From: Gyrodactylus bullatarudis
Taxonomy: Eukaryota > Platyhelminthes > Monogenea > Gyrodactylidea > Gyrodactylidae
Assembly (NCBI GenBank): GCA_012064415.1
Contig: SSNU01000030.1
Span: 28,345 to 92,344, forward strand
DNA: 64,000 nucleotides
Reading direction: 5' to 3'
The position numbers were made by a program, and so were the translations under genes. Position 1 is the first letter of the stretch. Every line of letters begins with the position of its first letter. This document shows, piece by piece, positions 37,501 to 48,173 of this stretch. Under the pieces are notes generated by a model. The model made no database searches and was not told the DNA's origin. It saw only the letters and a program-made list of their open reading frames with translations.

Positions 37501-40500
37501 TCACTGTGTAGTCTTCACCAACAAGACAATTTCTACAGGCAATATCTCTATGAATGAGTTGGTTGCTATGCAGATATTCAACACCAGAGGCAATGTCTTT
37601 GGCCATTTGTGTGAGCCTTAAAGGACATACAATGTCATTAGGTTCATTCTTCTGCACAAGGTAACGTCGGGATAGTAAAAACGTTTTCAGGTCGCCATAC
37701 AGCAAAAATTCCATGACAATGTACAAGTGATCTCCCTTGAGACCGACACCAACTAACCGGACGACGTTGCGATGTTTAATACGATTCATTAATTTGGCCT
37801 CAGAGAGAAATTCCATTTTACCCTCGTAATTGGAATTTTTCGACATTCTCTTGACAGCGACTGCTTCCCAGCGTCCTTGGCTCTTTGCTTCCCCGCCAAA
37901 TACACGGCCAAAGGCACCACAGCCAATCTCACGATTTAGTAGAATATCACATTTTGGAATCTAAAGATTGAATAAATAATCTGAAAATGGCTAACTTGTT
38001 TATTCTAAGAGATTGCTTCAAGGTGATTAGATTTTTTAATTTTATGGAAGTTTACTTATAATCTTTGAAATTGTTTTTATTTCTCAAGTCATAGTTCATT
38101 CGAAAGAAGTGGTTTTAAACTATTTTTTGATTCTTTAGAATAGAGTTTTGGCTTGAAAACGTTACCTGTCCCATACATGACCTGCTTGGACTTATTTTAG
38201 ATGCTCAATGATATAAACAGGGGTATCTTGGTGAATACGGCAAATGATTGATAAAAAGAGAAAAAAAATTCATAAGGAAACTAGATGATAGGATAGTATC
38301 CAGAGATTTCAATTACTCACTTCAATGTGTGCCAATTCATGACACAAATCTTCAAAAGGTTTCTTATTATTCTTTTCAGCAATTTTGGCCTTCTTTCTAT
38401 AGTACAAGATGCAAAAAGAAATTATAGAAAGTAACGGTATCGTACAACAAGCGATACTGAGAAGAATTATGGTAGTATTGCAGTCAAGATTGAAGTATTC
38501 TGCTAAAATTCCGACAGAACACAGATAGCGGACACCACCATCGTTGGGAATTTTTCGATTTTTACCGCTGCCCCAATAGATGGAAGACAAATTTTGGACT
38601 TGTAATTCATTCGAAAACAAACTGTAGGCTTCAAATAGTTCATTAGGGGTAAGGGAATCCGGGTCTGAAGGGACACGAACTGAATTTGGGATTGAAAAGT
38701 TGAATACTGACAATTCATAGGTTAGATTTTGTTCATTTTTGGCTTGTCTAACATCCCAAGAAGTCCCAACACGTTGGTTCGCATCATTGAATTCGAATCC
38801 TTTGGGATTTTTGAAAATCAACTTGCGGAAATCACTAGAAAGCAAAAATTTAAAATTTACATTCAACAAAAATATGTCAATTTATCTTTTTATAAAAATT
38901 TTAAGATCCTATATTTTTGATCTTACTTTGCAACAGTTTTATTGGTGATATCTGAAGCTGCACTCGGATGCATTTTCAAGAGGTTCTTAAACGTTGAAAG
39001 TATCAATCGAATAGAATCTTCCATGTAGAATTCGTACGAGGTCAGGGGGGTAGTTTCATCTTAAAGTAAAAAATTTTTAATAAAAAACATTGCAAATTTA
39101 CTAAAGAAAATTGTGTCTCAAACTAAGAACTTACCACTAGAAAATTCCGGAATATATATATCGACCCGGTGAGCAACGTAAAACACGCCCTGGGTTGCTT
39201 TACGCATGGTTTCGTTAGAACATTTAGAGCCAGGTACCTCTTCGAACCATTGAGATTTAAGCCATGGATTTAGAAAGAAAACATAGCCATTTTCATGGGT
39301 CATTCCAAGATTGTAAGCGGCACACATTACTTTAGCTGAACCGTGGGAAAAGAACTCAACGAGAAAGATTTTGGTCTGCTTCTCTTTCATTAATTTGAGT
39401 CGCTAAATACAATGATTCAATTTATTTTTAGGCAAGTAAAATTTTCAACAGTCTTCTCATGGTAGAGTTGGGGACAAATTTGATTGATGAACTACTAATT
39501 TTCAAAGTGTTTTCCTCTATTTTGAAAGACAAAGCACTCCAAGTCGGATTTTCAGTTTCAGTTACCAAAAAACTCGAAAATTCTATTGTAGAATTTTTTA
39601 AGAAGCACATGTCTGAAAACATTAAAAATTTCTCTACAAAAGTAGAAAATATCATTGAGTAGAAAAGTCCGATTTGTAAAACTTTGTTTGTTATCAAAAG
39701 TATTTAAAAAATCTTTTAAAAGAGTTTGATATTTTTCAGCAAACTAACTGATTAGCAGAATGAGCTTACCGAGTAAATAATTTCATAGGTCATGGTATTC
39801 TCTTGGACCTCGACATCATCGACAACTTCAAGTCCACAATTTTTGAATATGGACGCCTTAAGAAAGAGGTCATCCTTGCGTATGATTCCGATTCGTCGCC
39901 AATTGTGATATTTTATAAAGTAAATCATGGCAAAACTAAATTATGTATGGGTAATAATTGAGAGAGGAATTTTTTAATTTGCCCTTACTTAATTCCAGTA
40001 ATGGATGGAACTACACGAAAGAAGTATGAAAACTGATGCTTGGCTGTCTCAACAGTAGGGCTGATGACAATTCTTCTTGTCAGATTACTCATGAGAGCTA
40101 TCGAAGCAATGCTATCTGAGCATAATGCAGCTATGAAAAGATAAAAATATTTTCACAATTTTACATTTATTTCAGAGCAATAAATCAATAACTTTTTGAA
40201 ATTAAATCCTGATTGCAGATGGAGAAATAAATAAATTTCATCTCGTCATTACATAGACAATATTCTTGATTGAACTTTAATCTGGAACAATAGACATGTT
40301 CAACATCAAAAAGGCTTGTTAACTACGAAATACAAAATTCATTCTCTCGGGGGCTCCAAAAGTCAATGAAGACGTTTACAATAACATTATTAGAAAGAAA
40401 CATTCTTTTTTGAATATATTTTATGAGAGAAAGACGAATGATTTTTCCCTAAACACTTTTCTATTTGATGCTATCGATTGATTCTTTATGCTCCGTAATC

Positions 40501-43500
40501 GCCGTTTTCGAAAAATAAATTTTTAAATTTGTATTTTCTGATATGCATGAATTATCCCTAAGATCGTTAATTTTTACCCAAATTGACCGGATGTTTTAAG
40601 GGGGTATTAGAAATATATTTAATCATATATATTATAACGTGTTCAATGTTTCAAAATTTACCATTTCTCGCAGTAAAATTCATTGAAAAATAGTGACGCA
40701 AATTTGAAAACTTAAGGTTCAATAGGAATTTCTCCTTCTCTTATTTTCTATCAAATGAACGCGAAAATTTAAAAATTCTGTCTTACCCTAATGTTCATAG
40801 ATCAATAAAATCAATGAGAGACATATCAAAAGTGAATTGGTTTCTTCTCAAAATCGAAATGTATGGATGAAAGTAAGGTATTTTCAAAAAAGAATTTTCA
40901 TGGCAATCTGAAATTTGAAATGATATATAAGAAGAGATAATTATCGCATTGATAATTATTTATAATCAGCCAGATTGGCCTTCCTTGTTTCAAGAATTAA
41001 TCGAGACTAAGTTGTTTTGGAAAATTTGACTAGGAAAGAGAAAAATATGACATTTCCCTCAGTCATTCAGACCATGTTGAGACTAGGTTAAGAGTTTATT
41101 GAGAGAATTTCTGTAATGGAAAATATTTAACCGAAGTGCAAAATAGATCAATAAATATAAATTCAGTCGGGAAATTTTCAAATTCTAGAAAGAATTTCAT
41201 AAAGGATTCATAATTATTCTCGATAGAGGTCATTCTGCTGATAAAATGGACACTACATATTTCGTCCTCCATAACTTTCAAAGAGATAAATTGATAAAAC
41301 TAATACAGAACCCTCAGGAAATATGAATGAATATTTTAATTATTTGGTTCTAGGTGCCTAGGTAATACCCAAGCCCATAGAACAAAATAATTGCTCCAAA
41401 AATAAAGTGGCATTATAATGGTATATTTTTACTAGTATGCCATTTATAATTGAGCTTTTTCAAAAAAAATTTTATGAAAAATCCAAAATTCATCAGTTAG
41501 ATATCATGAAAATTTGTACTTAAAATAGCTGAATAGCTAATTCAGAACAAGTTATTTTCTTTCACATGATATTCATAGAGCTTCGATTCCATTTTTATTA
41601 AAAATCTTTAGTATTTAACCCTTTCAGTACCGTGGCTACATTTAACGATAAAAATTCTTTTTTATATTAATTTCTTTAGGTGAATTTCAATTCTTTCATC
41701 ATAAAGTTAATAAGATATCGATAAACTGCTCTTTCCAACAACCTATTTTTCATTTCTCTAGCATAAATTTAAGATCATGATCCTTGAAACTGAAAAATGA
41801 AGAAATGATGCATAATTCAAAGTGGTGTTTTGTTGAAAGTATTACATATAACATAACGGAAAGTTTATATGTTCTTTCTCCTAGTATAAACTAACTATAA
41901 TCGAATTATCTCCTATCAAAACTTATTAGGGGCTTAGCTATTTTGATCTTAGTTTTGTATCCAATTGGCTACATTAGTATTGTAGGTATATAAAAATTGA
42001 CCACCTCAGAAACGAAAAAATTTTTTTCTTACTTTTTGTCTCAACAAAATATTGAAGAACATCATTTAATCTACATTATAACGGAAAAATTTGGATTCAA
42101 CAAAAATTTACAGTATTTAATGATAAAGAACAGCTTATCAAAAATTTAACTAGAACTGATCCTTACTATGATCGCCTGTTCAAAATTCGATCCCTACTTG
42201 GTCTATAGAAAAAATTTTCCTGCGAATTTTGCTATATCTAATTAAGCAGTGAATGAACACATAATCTTAAAATGCAAGATTGGCTTTGAACAGAACTCAA
42301 CAAATAACCTTATGAAACGGGGAATTAGATATTATCCCGAAACAGCTCTAACAGAATTGATGCATGATTTTTTTGTGGATCTAGAGTCATGGAGGATACC
42401 AAATCAATCATTCATTCGATACTGTTTTCAACACAGTAGAATAAAGCTAGATCTAATGCTATTCTCAATGACGGTTGGTAAAAATCTACTCTCTAACATT
42501 CGAGTAAAACAAATCGGGAATTTGAGCGAGATAAAGTGTACAAATAAACATGAGATTTATAGAGTTCCAAGAAACAAAAGAGGAAGGTGTTCAATATGTA
42601 GACTATACATTGTAGAGTTTTTACTCCTGTAAAATGCCTGCAATGTAAAAGCTTTTTTTATCTCCTGGAGAAACGAAATTGCTTCTCAAATCATGCAAAT
42701 ATCAAATATAATGTATATTAGATATTAACCCGGAATCAGAAAAATATCTAGCTCAGTTAAATGGATAGAATAATTGAATACCAATGTATTGTGAATGGAA
42801 AATAATTATGGATGAAAAAAGAATCATTCTTCTAACTCAATTTTTCGAAAAGTCAAATTCTACCTCCCTACAGTACCAATGTAGCCATATGGAACATGCC
42901 AAATTTATGATCTAGATCATGAAATTTTTTTTTGATTTTTTCATATAATCATCTGAGTCATAAGAAGATCGAACTGTGAAATTTTGAAAGAAATCACATC
43001 AAATTTATCGAGTTGGTATTGAAAGGGTTAAGCTGTTTCATAAAACATCGTCTTATTAGATATTTATATTATAATTTTTCAAATTGAGAAAAAGTCCAAA
43101 ATTCATCAGTTAGATATCATGGAAATTTGTAATTAAAATGGCTGAATAGCTAATTTAGAACAAGTTATTTTCTTTCACATGATATTCATAGAGCTTCGAT
43201 TCCATTTTTATTAAAAATCTTTAGTATCTAAGCTGTTTCATAAAACATCGTCATATTAGATATTTTTTTCGAGCATTTTCATCACTTACCAACAACAGCA
43301 ATCAGAGTTTTACCATCTTGTGGTTCGGTTGCTTTCATATAATCCTCGAGACCTTTACTGTCATCACACTGGGATTTATATGGCTCCAAGACAAACTTGT
43401 ATTCACTTTCAGCGTCAGAACTTTGATAATCAGTAAGAGCCTTGTCGGCAACTAAATCAAAGACAAAATAAAACATTAATGGCATGAATAGAAGAGAGAG

Positions 43501-45994
43501 TGACTTGTTTAAAAACAGGGTATAATAAACGAAAAGATTACGTGATAAGCCTTTCATCTTTAGATTATCTAGACGGGAATAAATTAAAGTTTGAGAAATC
43601 GATTCTTCATTTTGATTGGATTACAAGAAACCAAAAATTGGCATACCACCTGATTTTCTTATTCATAATACCAGATAGATGCAGGTCCAAGATAAGGAGT
43701 ACAAATCAAACTTTTGATATGATGTCATGGCAACTTGAGTATTCAATCTATAATTTCTTCAACAGATCTCAGTGAACTTGAATATTTAAAAATTTTTAAT
43801 TAAAATTGTAATGAATATTTTCCCTAAATAGTAGTTCGGGTATTTGCACAAAAATGCCAGATTACCTTTAGGCAAATTTTCAGTCCTCCACTTCCCATAG
43901 GCTGGTATGAGTAGAGCAATTGTAAGATTTTGATGTTGGTTGAATGTTTCTGTCCATTTAGCCCACTCATCCGAGTTGTCACGGACCCAATCACAGGCAA
44001 TGGCATAGAATTTCTCAATATTCGGAATGGAAATACGTGAGGTTGTTCCGTCAATGTTGAAGATTTCCACTTTTCTCTCTTCATTGTCCAGGAGGGTTAT
44101 CTGCAAATGAAAAAAAAACATTTATTAAGTCCTTCTTTTAGTACTAGTAATCAGAAGAAATAGATGTTTGATTTAACTGTCACATGTCAAGGTTCTTTTC
44201 GAAAATAGGTCAATATTTAAAATTGATCATGGTTATCTGAGATGTACAGATGTAAATGTAAATCTGGAATTTACATTTGTAGTTTTCAAAGGTACTTACA
44301 CAAGAAAAACTTTTAAAGTAAGCGAAAAGTTGTTCCTGTCAAGCCAATGCTGCTATGGTTACTACTGAGAATATTTTAGAGCAATAGTCTAAAACCTTCA
44401 AGAGCCACAGGATTGCCCGTAGGGTAAGTTATGAGAATTTATTTATTTTGAGACAGTATTTATGAAAATTCAATTATTCTCTAAATACTCACAGATCTAA
44501 GAAATTGAATATAGTCCAGGGTTGATAGACGCATAAAGGTGGCCAATTTGTGAAGCCATGGTGATACTTGAGCTAAATGGGTCCATGTGAACTTGTTCAA
44601 CTGGTGCATGCCCTGATAGGTGTCACAATTTCTGCAGTACAGATCATGTGTTGACTCCTTCTCGATGAAATTTATCAAAGTTGCATAGTCAACGTGAAGG
44701 TAGACTCTAGACAAACTAGAATTTATTGTGGCTGTATTCGGGAACGAGGTGAGAATAAAGAAACTCGAGTCCATGGCATTCGCATCATTTGTTATCCTCG
44801 AGACAAGCGGATTTATTGAGTTTATTAAACGAACATCAAGGATGAGTTCATCCTTTTGGTCTTCGTTGGATGTCTCAAAAATTAGTTGGAGTCGAAGATA
44901 ATCAACTGACTCTGTAAAATAGAATTAATCAATTTTCAAGCAAAGTGAGTAATCCAAATCTTATGTAAAAAAGTGTTGAAATACAAAGTTTACGACATCA
45001 TATTATGATGTCTCATCTCATTCGGCAAAGCATAGTAATTTAATTATGACTTACCTTCTCTATCTGTTATAATGAGAAGACAGTTGAGAGAGGAACATTT
45101 TGTATTCCATAGAGGCTTAAAAACCAGTTCGTTCTGCAGATCATCAAATAACCATTGTGGTATCTGTATATCAGCTTCAATAAGCTGATTACGATCACGC
45201 CAGTAATTCAAATGTACCTACAAATAAAGCAGTGCTAAATTTTAGATTGTAAGGATAATTTGTCAACAATGATTGTCTCGGCTGACAATCATGGGTTTAA
45301 GTTAAAAATAATCAAGCATTTAGAATTGACTTACATTCTTCTCTCGATAGACTTTGTCGAGAAAATTTTGTGACGCAAAAAGGCCAAATTCGGTTACAGG
45401 ACCAAGAGGTCCAAGATTTTCAATTTTAGCGGTATAAGCTTTACTTGAACCAGGAGGTATCCGTACAGCAAGATCTACATGTGCTTTTGGCATGGAACTA
45501 CAACTAAAAAGTATAAACTATAACACTTGGTTAGGCTTCCATCTTTCCTAAAGATTCATTACCATAATGGAAATATTATAATAATTATAAACATGAGCGA
45601 AGGAATAGAAATTCGATTCTTCAAGTTTGTAAATACTAAATTCAAAACTTACTTATCATCGTTACACTGAAGTCGCTTAAGACTGTCTTCAATGGAACCT
45701 CCATTCCAAAGATCAAACGCAATGGTTTCGTAACCCAGGCGTTCTTTTGCGATAATTTGAAATATTAGAGAGATAATCCAATTTATTTCTGAATTCTGTA
45801 CAGAGATGGTAGCTGTAAAGCGATTGTTCAAGAAATTGAAGGAACGTTTCAAAGTCGATTGATCTATTTAAATTATATAATGATGAATTACTTTCTTTGG
45901 CGATACAATTTCCAGTCTTGAAATAGAATTGATTTTTACAATAGCAGACCGATAGTAAAGATAAAATAATGTAAAGAAAATTCTTGAGAATCAT
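31572..45994 (-). CDS. VKR: Venus kinase receptor (Venus-flytrap ectodomain + insulin-receptor-like tyrosine kinase)
   Basis: Single-pass receptor tyrosine kinase. Exons (minus): 45892-45994, 45653-45863, 45335-45497, 45055-45217, 44493-44911, 43866-44100, 43290-43451, 39989-40130, 39770-39935, 39135-39402, 38927-39059, 38321-38834, 37423-37960, 35875-36230, 35085-35341, 33325-33728, 32160-32527, 31572-31604. Every junction is GT-AG and the phases agree, giving 1,544 residues. The first donor is ambiguous (28- or 76-nt intron). Signal peptide MILKNFLYIILSLLSVCYC; bilobed ligand-binding ectodomain with VVGAALCSDSIASIAL, FFRVVPSI and SHGSAKVMCAAYNLGM, as in class C GPCR/GABA-B flytraps; membrane segment ~842-867, then RKK. 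Kinase: GCGAFG loop (906-911), VAVK930, E947, HRD1032, DFG1050, activation-loop YY1066-1067, LPIRWMAPEA, so all catalytic residues are present. A ~350-residue Ser/Asn-rich tail follows. VKRs bind amino acids or peptides and act in reproduction in invertebrates. The ligand here is unknown. Confidence 0.93.
31690..32125. mobile_element. Foldback element (family A) in the last intron of the receptor
   Basis: Left end AAAGCTAGTTGAAATGAAGA, right end AAATTCTCATCTTGATGTC. The inner arms match (GACCAAATTTCCAC and CCAAAATTGACCAAATTTTT; CATCGTTTGACGAATAACG near the centre). It lies only about 30 nt from the splice donor of exon 17. Confidence 0.6.
32545..33235. mobile_element. Inverted-repeat element (family E) in receptor intron 16
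   Basis: GGCCAAAGTTGGATATATTT and GAAGTAGTAGGCGAATATAT on the left are mirrored by ATATCCAACTTTGGGCTACT and GGCCAATATTAGCCTACTAC on the right, with CTACTATTT/AAATAGTAG units repeated inside. The plus-strand open frames 32989-33243 and 33240-33509 run through this element and exon 16 antisense and are not genes. Confidence 0.55.
36330..36712. mobile_element. Short inverted-repeat element (family C-like) in receptor intron 13
   Basis: Left AATTTGACGCCCTTTTTATG, TTTTGAGCTGAAAATTTTCA and GGACGGTCATAAGAAG are matched inversely on the right by TGTGAATTTAGCGTCAAATA, CGGCTCAAAATTC and CTTTTGACCTTC. The centre carries a further small palindrome, AAATTTCGACGGATTCCCCG. It interrupts the kinase domain between exons 13 and 14, but only within the intron. 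Confidence 0.5.
36965..37135 (+). repeat. Dispersed repeat (second copy at 59960-60122)
   Basis: GTCTGAAGAGACCCGGCGAA, AACGTTTATCACTCAAATTT, AGTTTAGAATC and TTCGACAATATTATCGTACA recur in order at 59960-60122. A 'CTGAAGA...CCGGCGAAA' core is common near ends of Penelope-like elements in animals, so this may be a terminal fragment of one. The open frame 36923-37228 over it is not a gene. Confidence 0.5.
41619..43027. mobile_element. piggyBac-type DNA transposon (defective), TTAA target duplication
   Basis: 1,409 nt bounded by TTAA at 41615-41618 and 43028-43031. The terminal inverted repeats are CCCTTTCAGTACC and, inverted, CCCTTTCAATACC (12 of 13 identical), with further inner similarity (GGCTAC against GTAGCC). 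TTAA duplication and CCC ends define the piggyBac superfamily. It carries only a C-terminal transposase remnant (42249-42632). It is too short for an intact element of about 2.4 kb. Confidence 0.85.
42249..42632 (+). pseudogene. piggyBac transposase C-terminal remnant
   Basis: 127 codons. The C-terminal part, HEIYRVPRNKRGRCSICRL, has the RRC-x2-C entry of the cysteine-rich C-terminal domain of piggyBac transposases, preceded by a MLFSMTVGKNLL helix where such proteins have their last conserved helix. The DDD catalytic core is absent and the later cysteines are lost. The start codon is arbitrary. Confidence 0.6.
45864..45891 (-). other. Possible 28-nt intron in the receptor signal-peptide region
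   Basis: GTAATT...AAATAG, 28 nt, joins the signal-peptide frame to exon 2 in phase 1 and removes an in-frame conflict. Alternative donors further upstream (GTATCG, or GTAAAA at 45939) give 43 or 76 nt with the same phase and a shorter N-terminus. An intron is required here; its length is uncertain. Confidence 0.5.
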
Positions 45995-46193
45995 GAAGTT
46001 CAAGTCTCGGATAGATTAATTATCATTTATTAAATAAGTGGTGCACTAGTCCAAAAATGTTAGTCCTAGTGAGCATTTAATGAAGTTAAAGCAAATTATT
46101 GTTACTTTTAAAACAAATAATACAATGACGAACAAGCAATTTTACTGTTTGAATATTTTAAAAGGTTATGTCTTATTAAATGTGGGGATTCAA
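45995..46193. promoter_or_regulatory. Head-to-head intergenic region, candidate bidirectional promoter
   Basis: The receptor ATG (45994, minus) and the small membrane-protein ATG (46194, plus) are 199 bp apart. Both 5' UTRs and core promoters must overlap here unless an upstream non-coding exon exists. A longer plus-strand frame starting at 46080 would reduce the gap to 85 bp. No clear TATA box was seen. Confidence 0.4.
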
Positions 46194-46751
46194 ATGAACT
46201 ATTTTATATTACTACTAATATCACATTTAGCAGTTCTAAAAGTTTCCGGAGATTGCTATTACCAGAGAAGTTGTGAAATTATCGAAAAGAAAAATGATAC
46301 TTGCAGAGTAATTGAGAATATTACGAAATGTAAATGTAAAAATCCATGTGTCAAGCATATCAGAATAGGTGATAAACGATGTGATGAATGTTTCAATCAC
46401 TACAATGTGGAAAAATGTTCCTGCTCAACTAAAATGCCAACTTTAAATCCCTATTACTCGCCTCAATTTCCAAGAATCACATTCGTTTTCTTTTTTTCCG
46501 TTGCTATAATAATTTCGGTTCTTGCCATTTTACTGATGTATAAATTAAAAATCTTTATCTGCTTTTCTTGTGATAGAGAAAGGCTTAAGAAAATATTATT
46601 TTTCTGGAGAAAAAATGAGCATCGCACAACTAATCCTGATAATAAACAAGAGGAAGATTGTAAACTGCCGTCTTATGAGAGCGTTATCGGATTGGATCAA
46701 CCTCCACCAGCATATAAGTTCGAGAATTCCAGAGATGACCTTTCTATTTAA
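46194..46751 (+). CDS. Single-pass membrane protein, Cys-rich ectodomain, LPSY and PPAY cytoplasmic motifs
   Basis: Intronless, 185 residues from the ATG at 46194, chosen because it starts a signal peptide (MNYFILLLISHLAVLKVSG); the frame is open from 46080 and an ATG there would add 38 residues. The ectodomain of ~85 residues has about 11 cysteines, including KCKCKNPCVKH and CDECF and CSC. One membrane segment follows (ITFVFFFSVAIIISVLAILLMY), then a basic-rich cytoplasmic tail ending with LPSYESV and QPPPAYKF. PPxY and LPxY motifs bind WW domains, typically of Nedd4-type ubiquitin ligases. The layout resembles Shisa or WBP1/VOPP1 adaptors, but the cysteine pattern does not match those I know, so no family is assigned. 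It is transcribed divergently from the receptor. Confidence 0.72.
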   Translation: MNYFILLLISHLAVLKVSGDCYYQRSCEIIEKKNDTCRVIENITKCKCKNPCVKHIRIGDKRCDECFNHYNVEKCSCSTKMPTLNPYYSPQFPRITFVFFFSVAIIISVLAILLMYKLKIFICFSCDRERLKKILFFWRKNEHRTTNPDNKQEEDCKLPSYESVIGLDQPPPAYKFENSRDDLSI

Positions 46752-48173
46752 CTCTTCCAATTAGCAATATGAAAAAGTATTTTTTTATGTATTTCAAATT
46801 TTTACTTTCATCAATCATAGAAAGTTGTAGATTCAAAAAATATTATTTTAATGCCAAAAAATGATACAAAATATAAGATTAAATGATTATTTTATGATTT
46901 TTTTATTTATTCCAGCAGAAAACCTGATTTGGAATTTCTAGTTTAAATTATTTCAAAAACTCTTTAAATAGATGTTTATTTATCTATAGTCCAAATGCAA
47001 CACAATGCAAAAATATTCAAACTTCTTTTTTCGTTTTTCAAAAGGATTAGATCATACTGGTAGAATCCGTGACACACTTAGGGAACGCGAATTTTTTACA
47101 AGTTGTAAATTACATCTACTAAAGATTTTCTAGAGAGTCTTTAGTAGAGACTTTAATGCAGACTGAGAAATAATTTTTCGAAAATTTCTGAGACATACTC
47201 TCCAAACAATCAGATTCTCATAATCAGGATAAAATTTGATGATTTGATGTCTTGTAATTTCTAAATTTTTTATTGATTAAATAGAAATTAGATTGGCGAA
47301 GAGGTAAGTGGAAAAAAATCTAATTTAATTTGTATCAAGGTTATTTACTTTACCTGGTATGAATAATTTCATTTAATTTAAATCACTTCATCCGATGAAG
47401 TTCATCGTCGATACGATTAGAATTTAGTTATTAACTATTAGTTAATTATAGTTTTTGTCTTTAATTTAAAGATTATTCAATAATTCTCCAAACTAGAAAC
47501 AAGTTTACGTATCAAACCTTGACAAGTATTGAGTAAACCATGTTAATAAAATATTGATAAAAGTATAAACCTATTCATTTATTCTTGAATCAAAAATCTT
47601 AATAAAATGTTACTTAAATTTAGAAATTTTAGCACAGTCAAATGAAATAAGTTTCTTGATACCGAAATCGAGACTAGTTTATGATAAATAATATTATAAT
47701 CATTATAGCTGTATCATAAATTTAATTGCTTGATTAAATTAATTTTGTGTAACATCGAATGATTTAGTCTAAGCCGTTTAGATTATTTTGTCCTCAAGTA
47801 TGATCACTGATCATTGATCAGTGATTCACATGAGATAGTCTAACTTTTTAGAAAAAGAGAATGACTTCTAGTCATATGACCGTTGAAATTCAAGGGCCTT
47901 GAGCTTTGAAAGTATAGTATTTTTAATTGGAATTTCCACTAATTTATCTACCTTATCAAATATTTAAAATCAAGGGTCAACAATTGCATATTGTATAGAT
48001 CTAATTTTAATCAGAATAGAATTATCATTATTTCCCAGTATATTTCAAAATATTGAATAAACTCGAAGAATTTAAACACTTTTTTTAGGTCCTTAATTTT
48101 GTTTAGTATTCGCGAGAAATCACTTTTGAACTTAATGTTGATCCAATTATCTGTACATAAACATCCTTTATAA
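46752..48173. other. Intergenic sequence
   Basis: No gene or repeat recognised. It includes a short perfect palindrome-like stretch CACTGATCATTGATCAGTG at about 47805-47823. Confidence 0.4.

Larger units (their letters stand above)
41482..43264. repeat. Tandem duplication of ~200 nt, first copy split by a piggyBac-type element
   Basis: Unit 1 is 41482-41618 plus 43028-43070. Unit 2 is 43095-43264. Both begin TCCAAAATTCATCAGTTAG, share CACATGATATTCATAGAGCT and CTTTAGTAT, and run on through AAGCTGTTTCATAAAACATC. In unit 2 the join reads TATCTAAGC, which is the unoccupied site. In unit 1 the corresponding TTAA is duplicated around the 1,409-nt insert. All lies in receptor intron 7. Confidence 0.85.

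Noticed and set aside
39135..39402. GABA-B receptor gene, suggested by the flytrap motif
   Set aside because: The same transcript model continues in phase through one membrane helix into a tyrosine kinase, whereas class C GPCRs have seven helices and no kinase.
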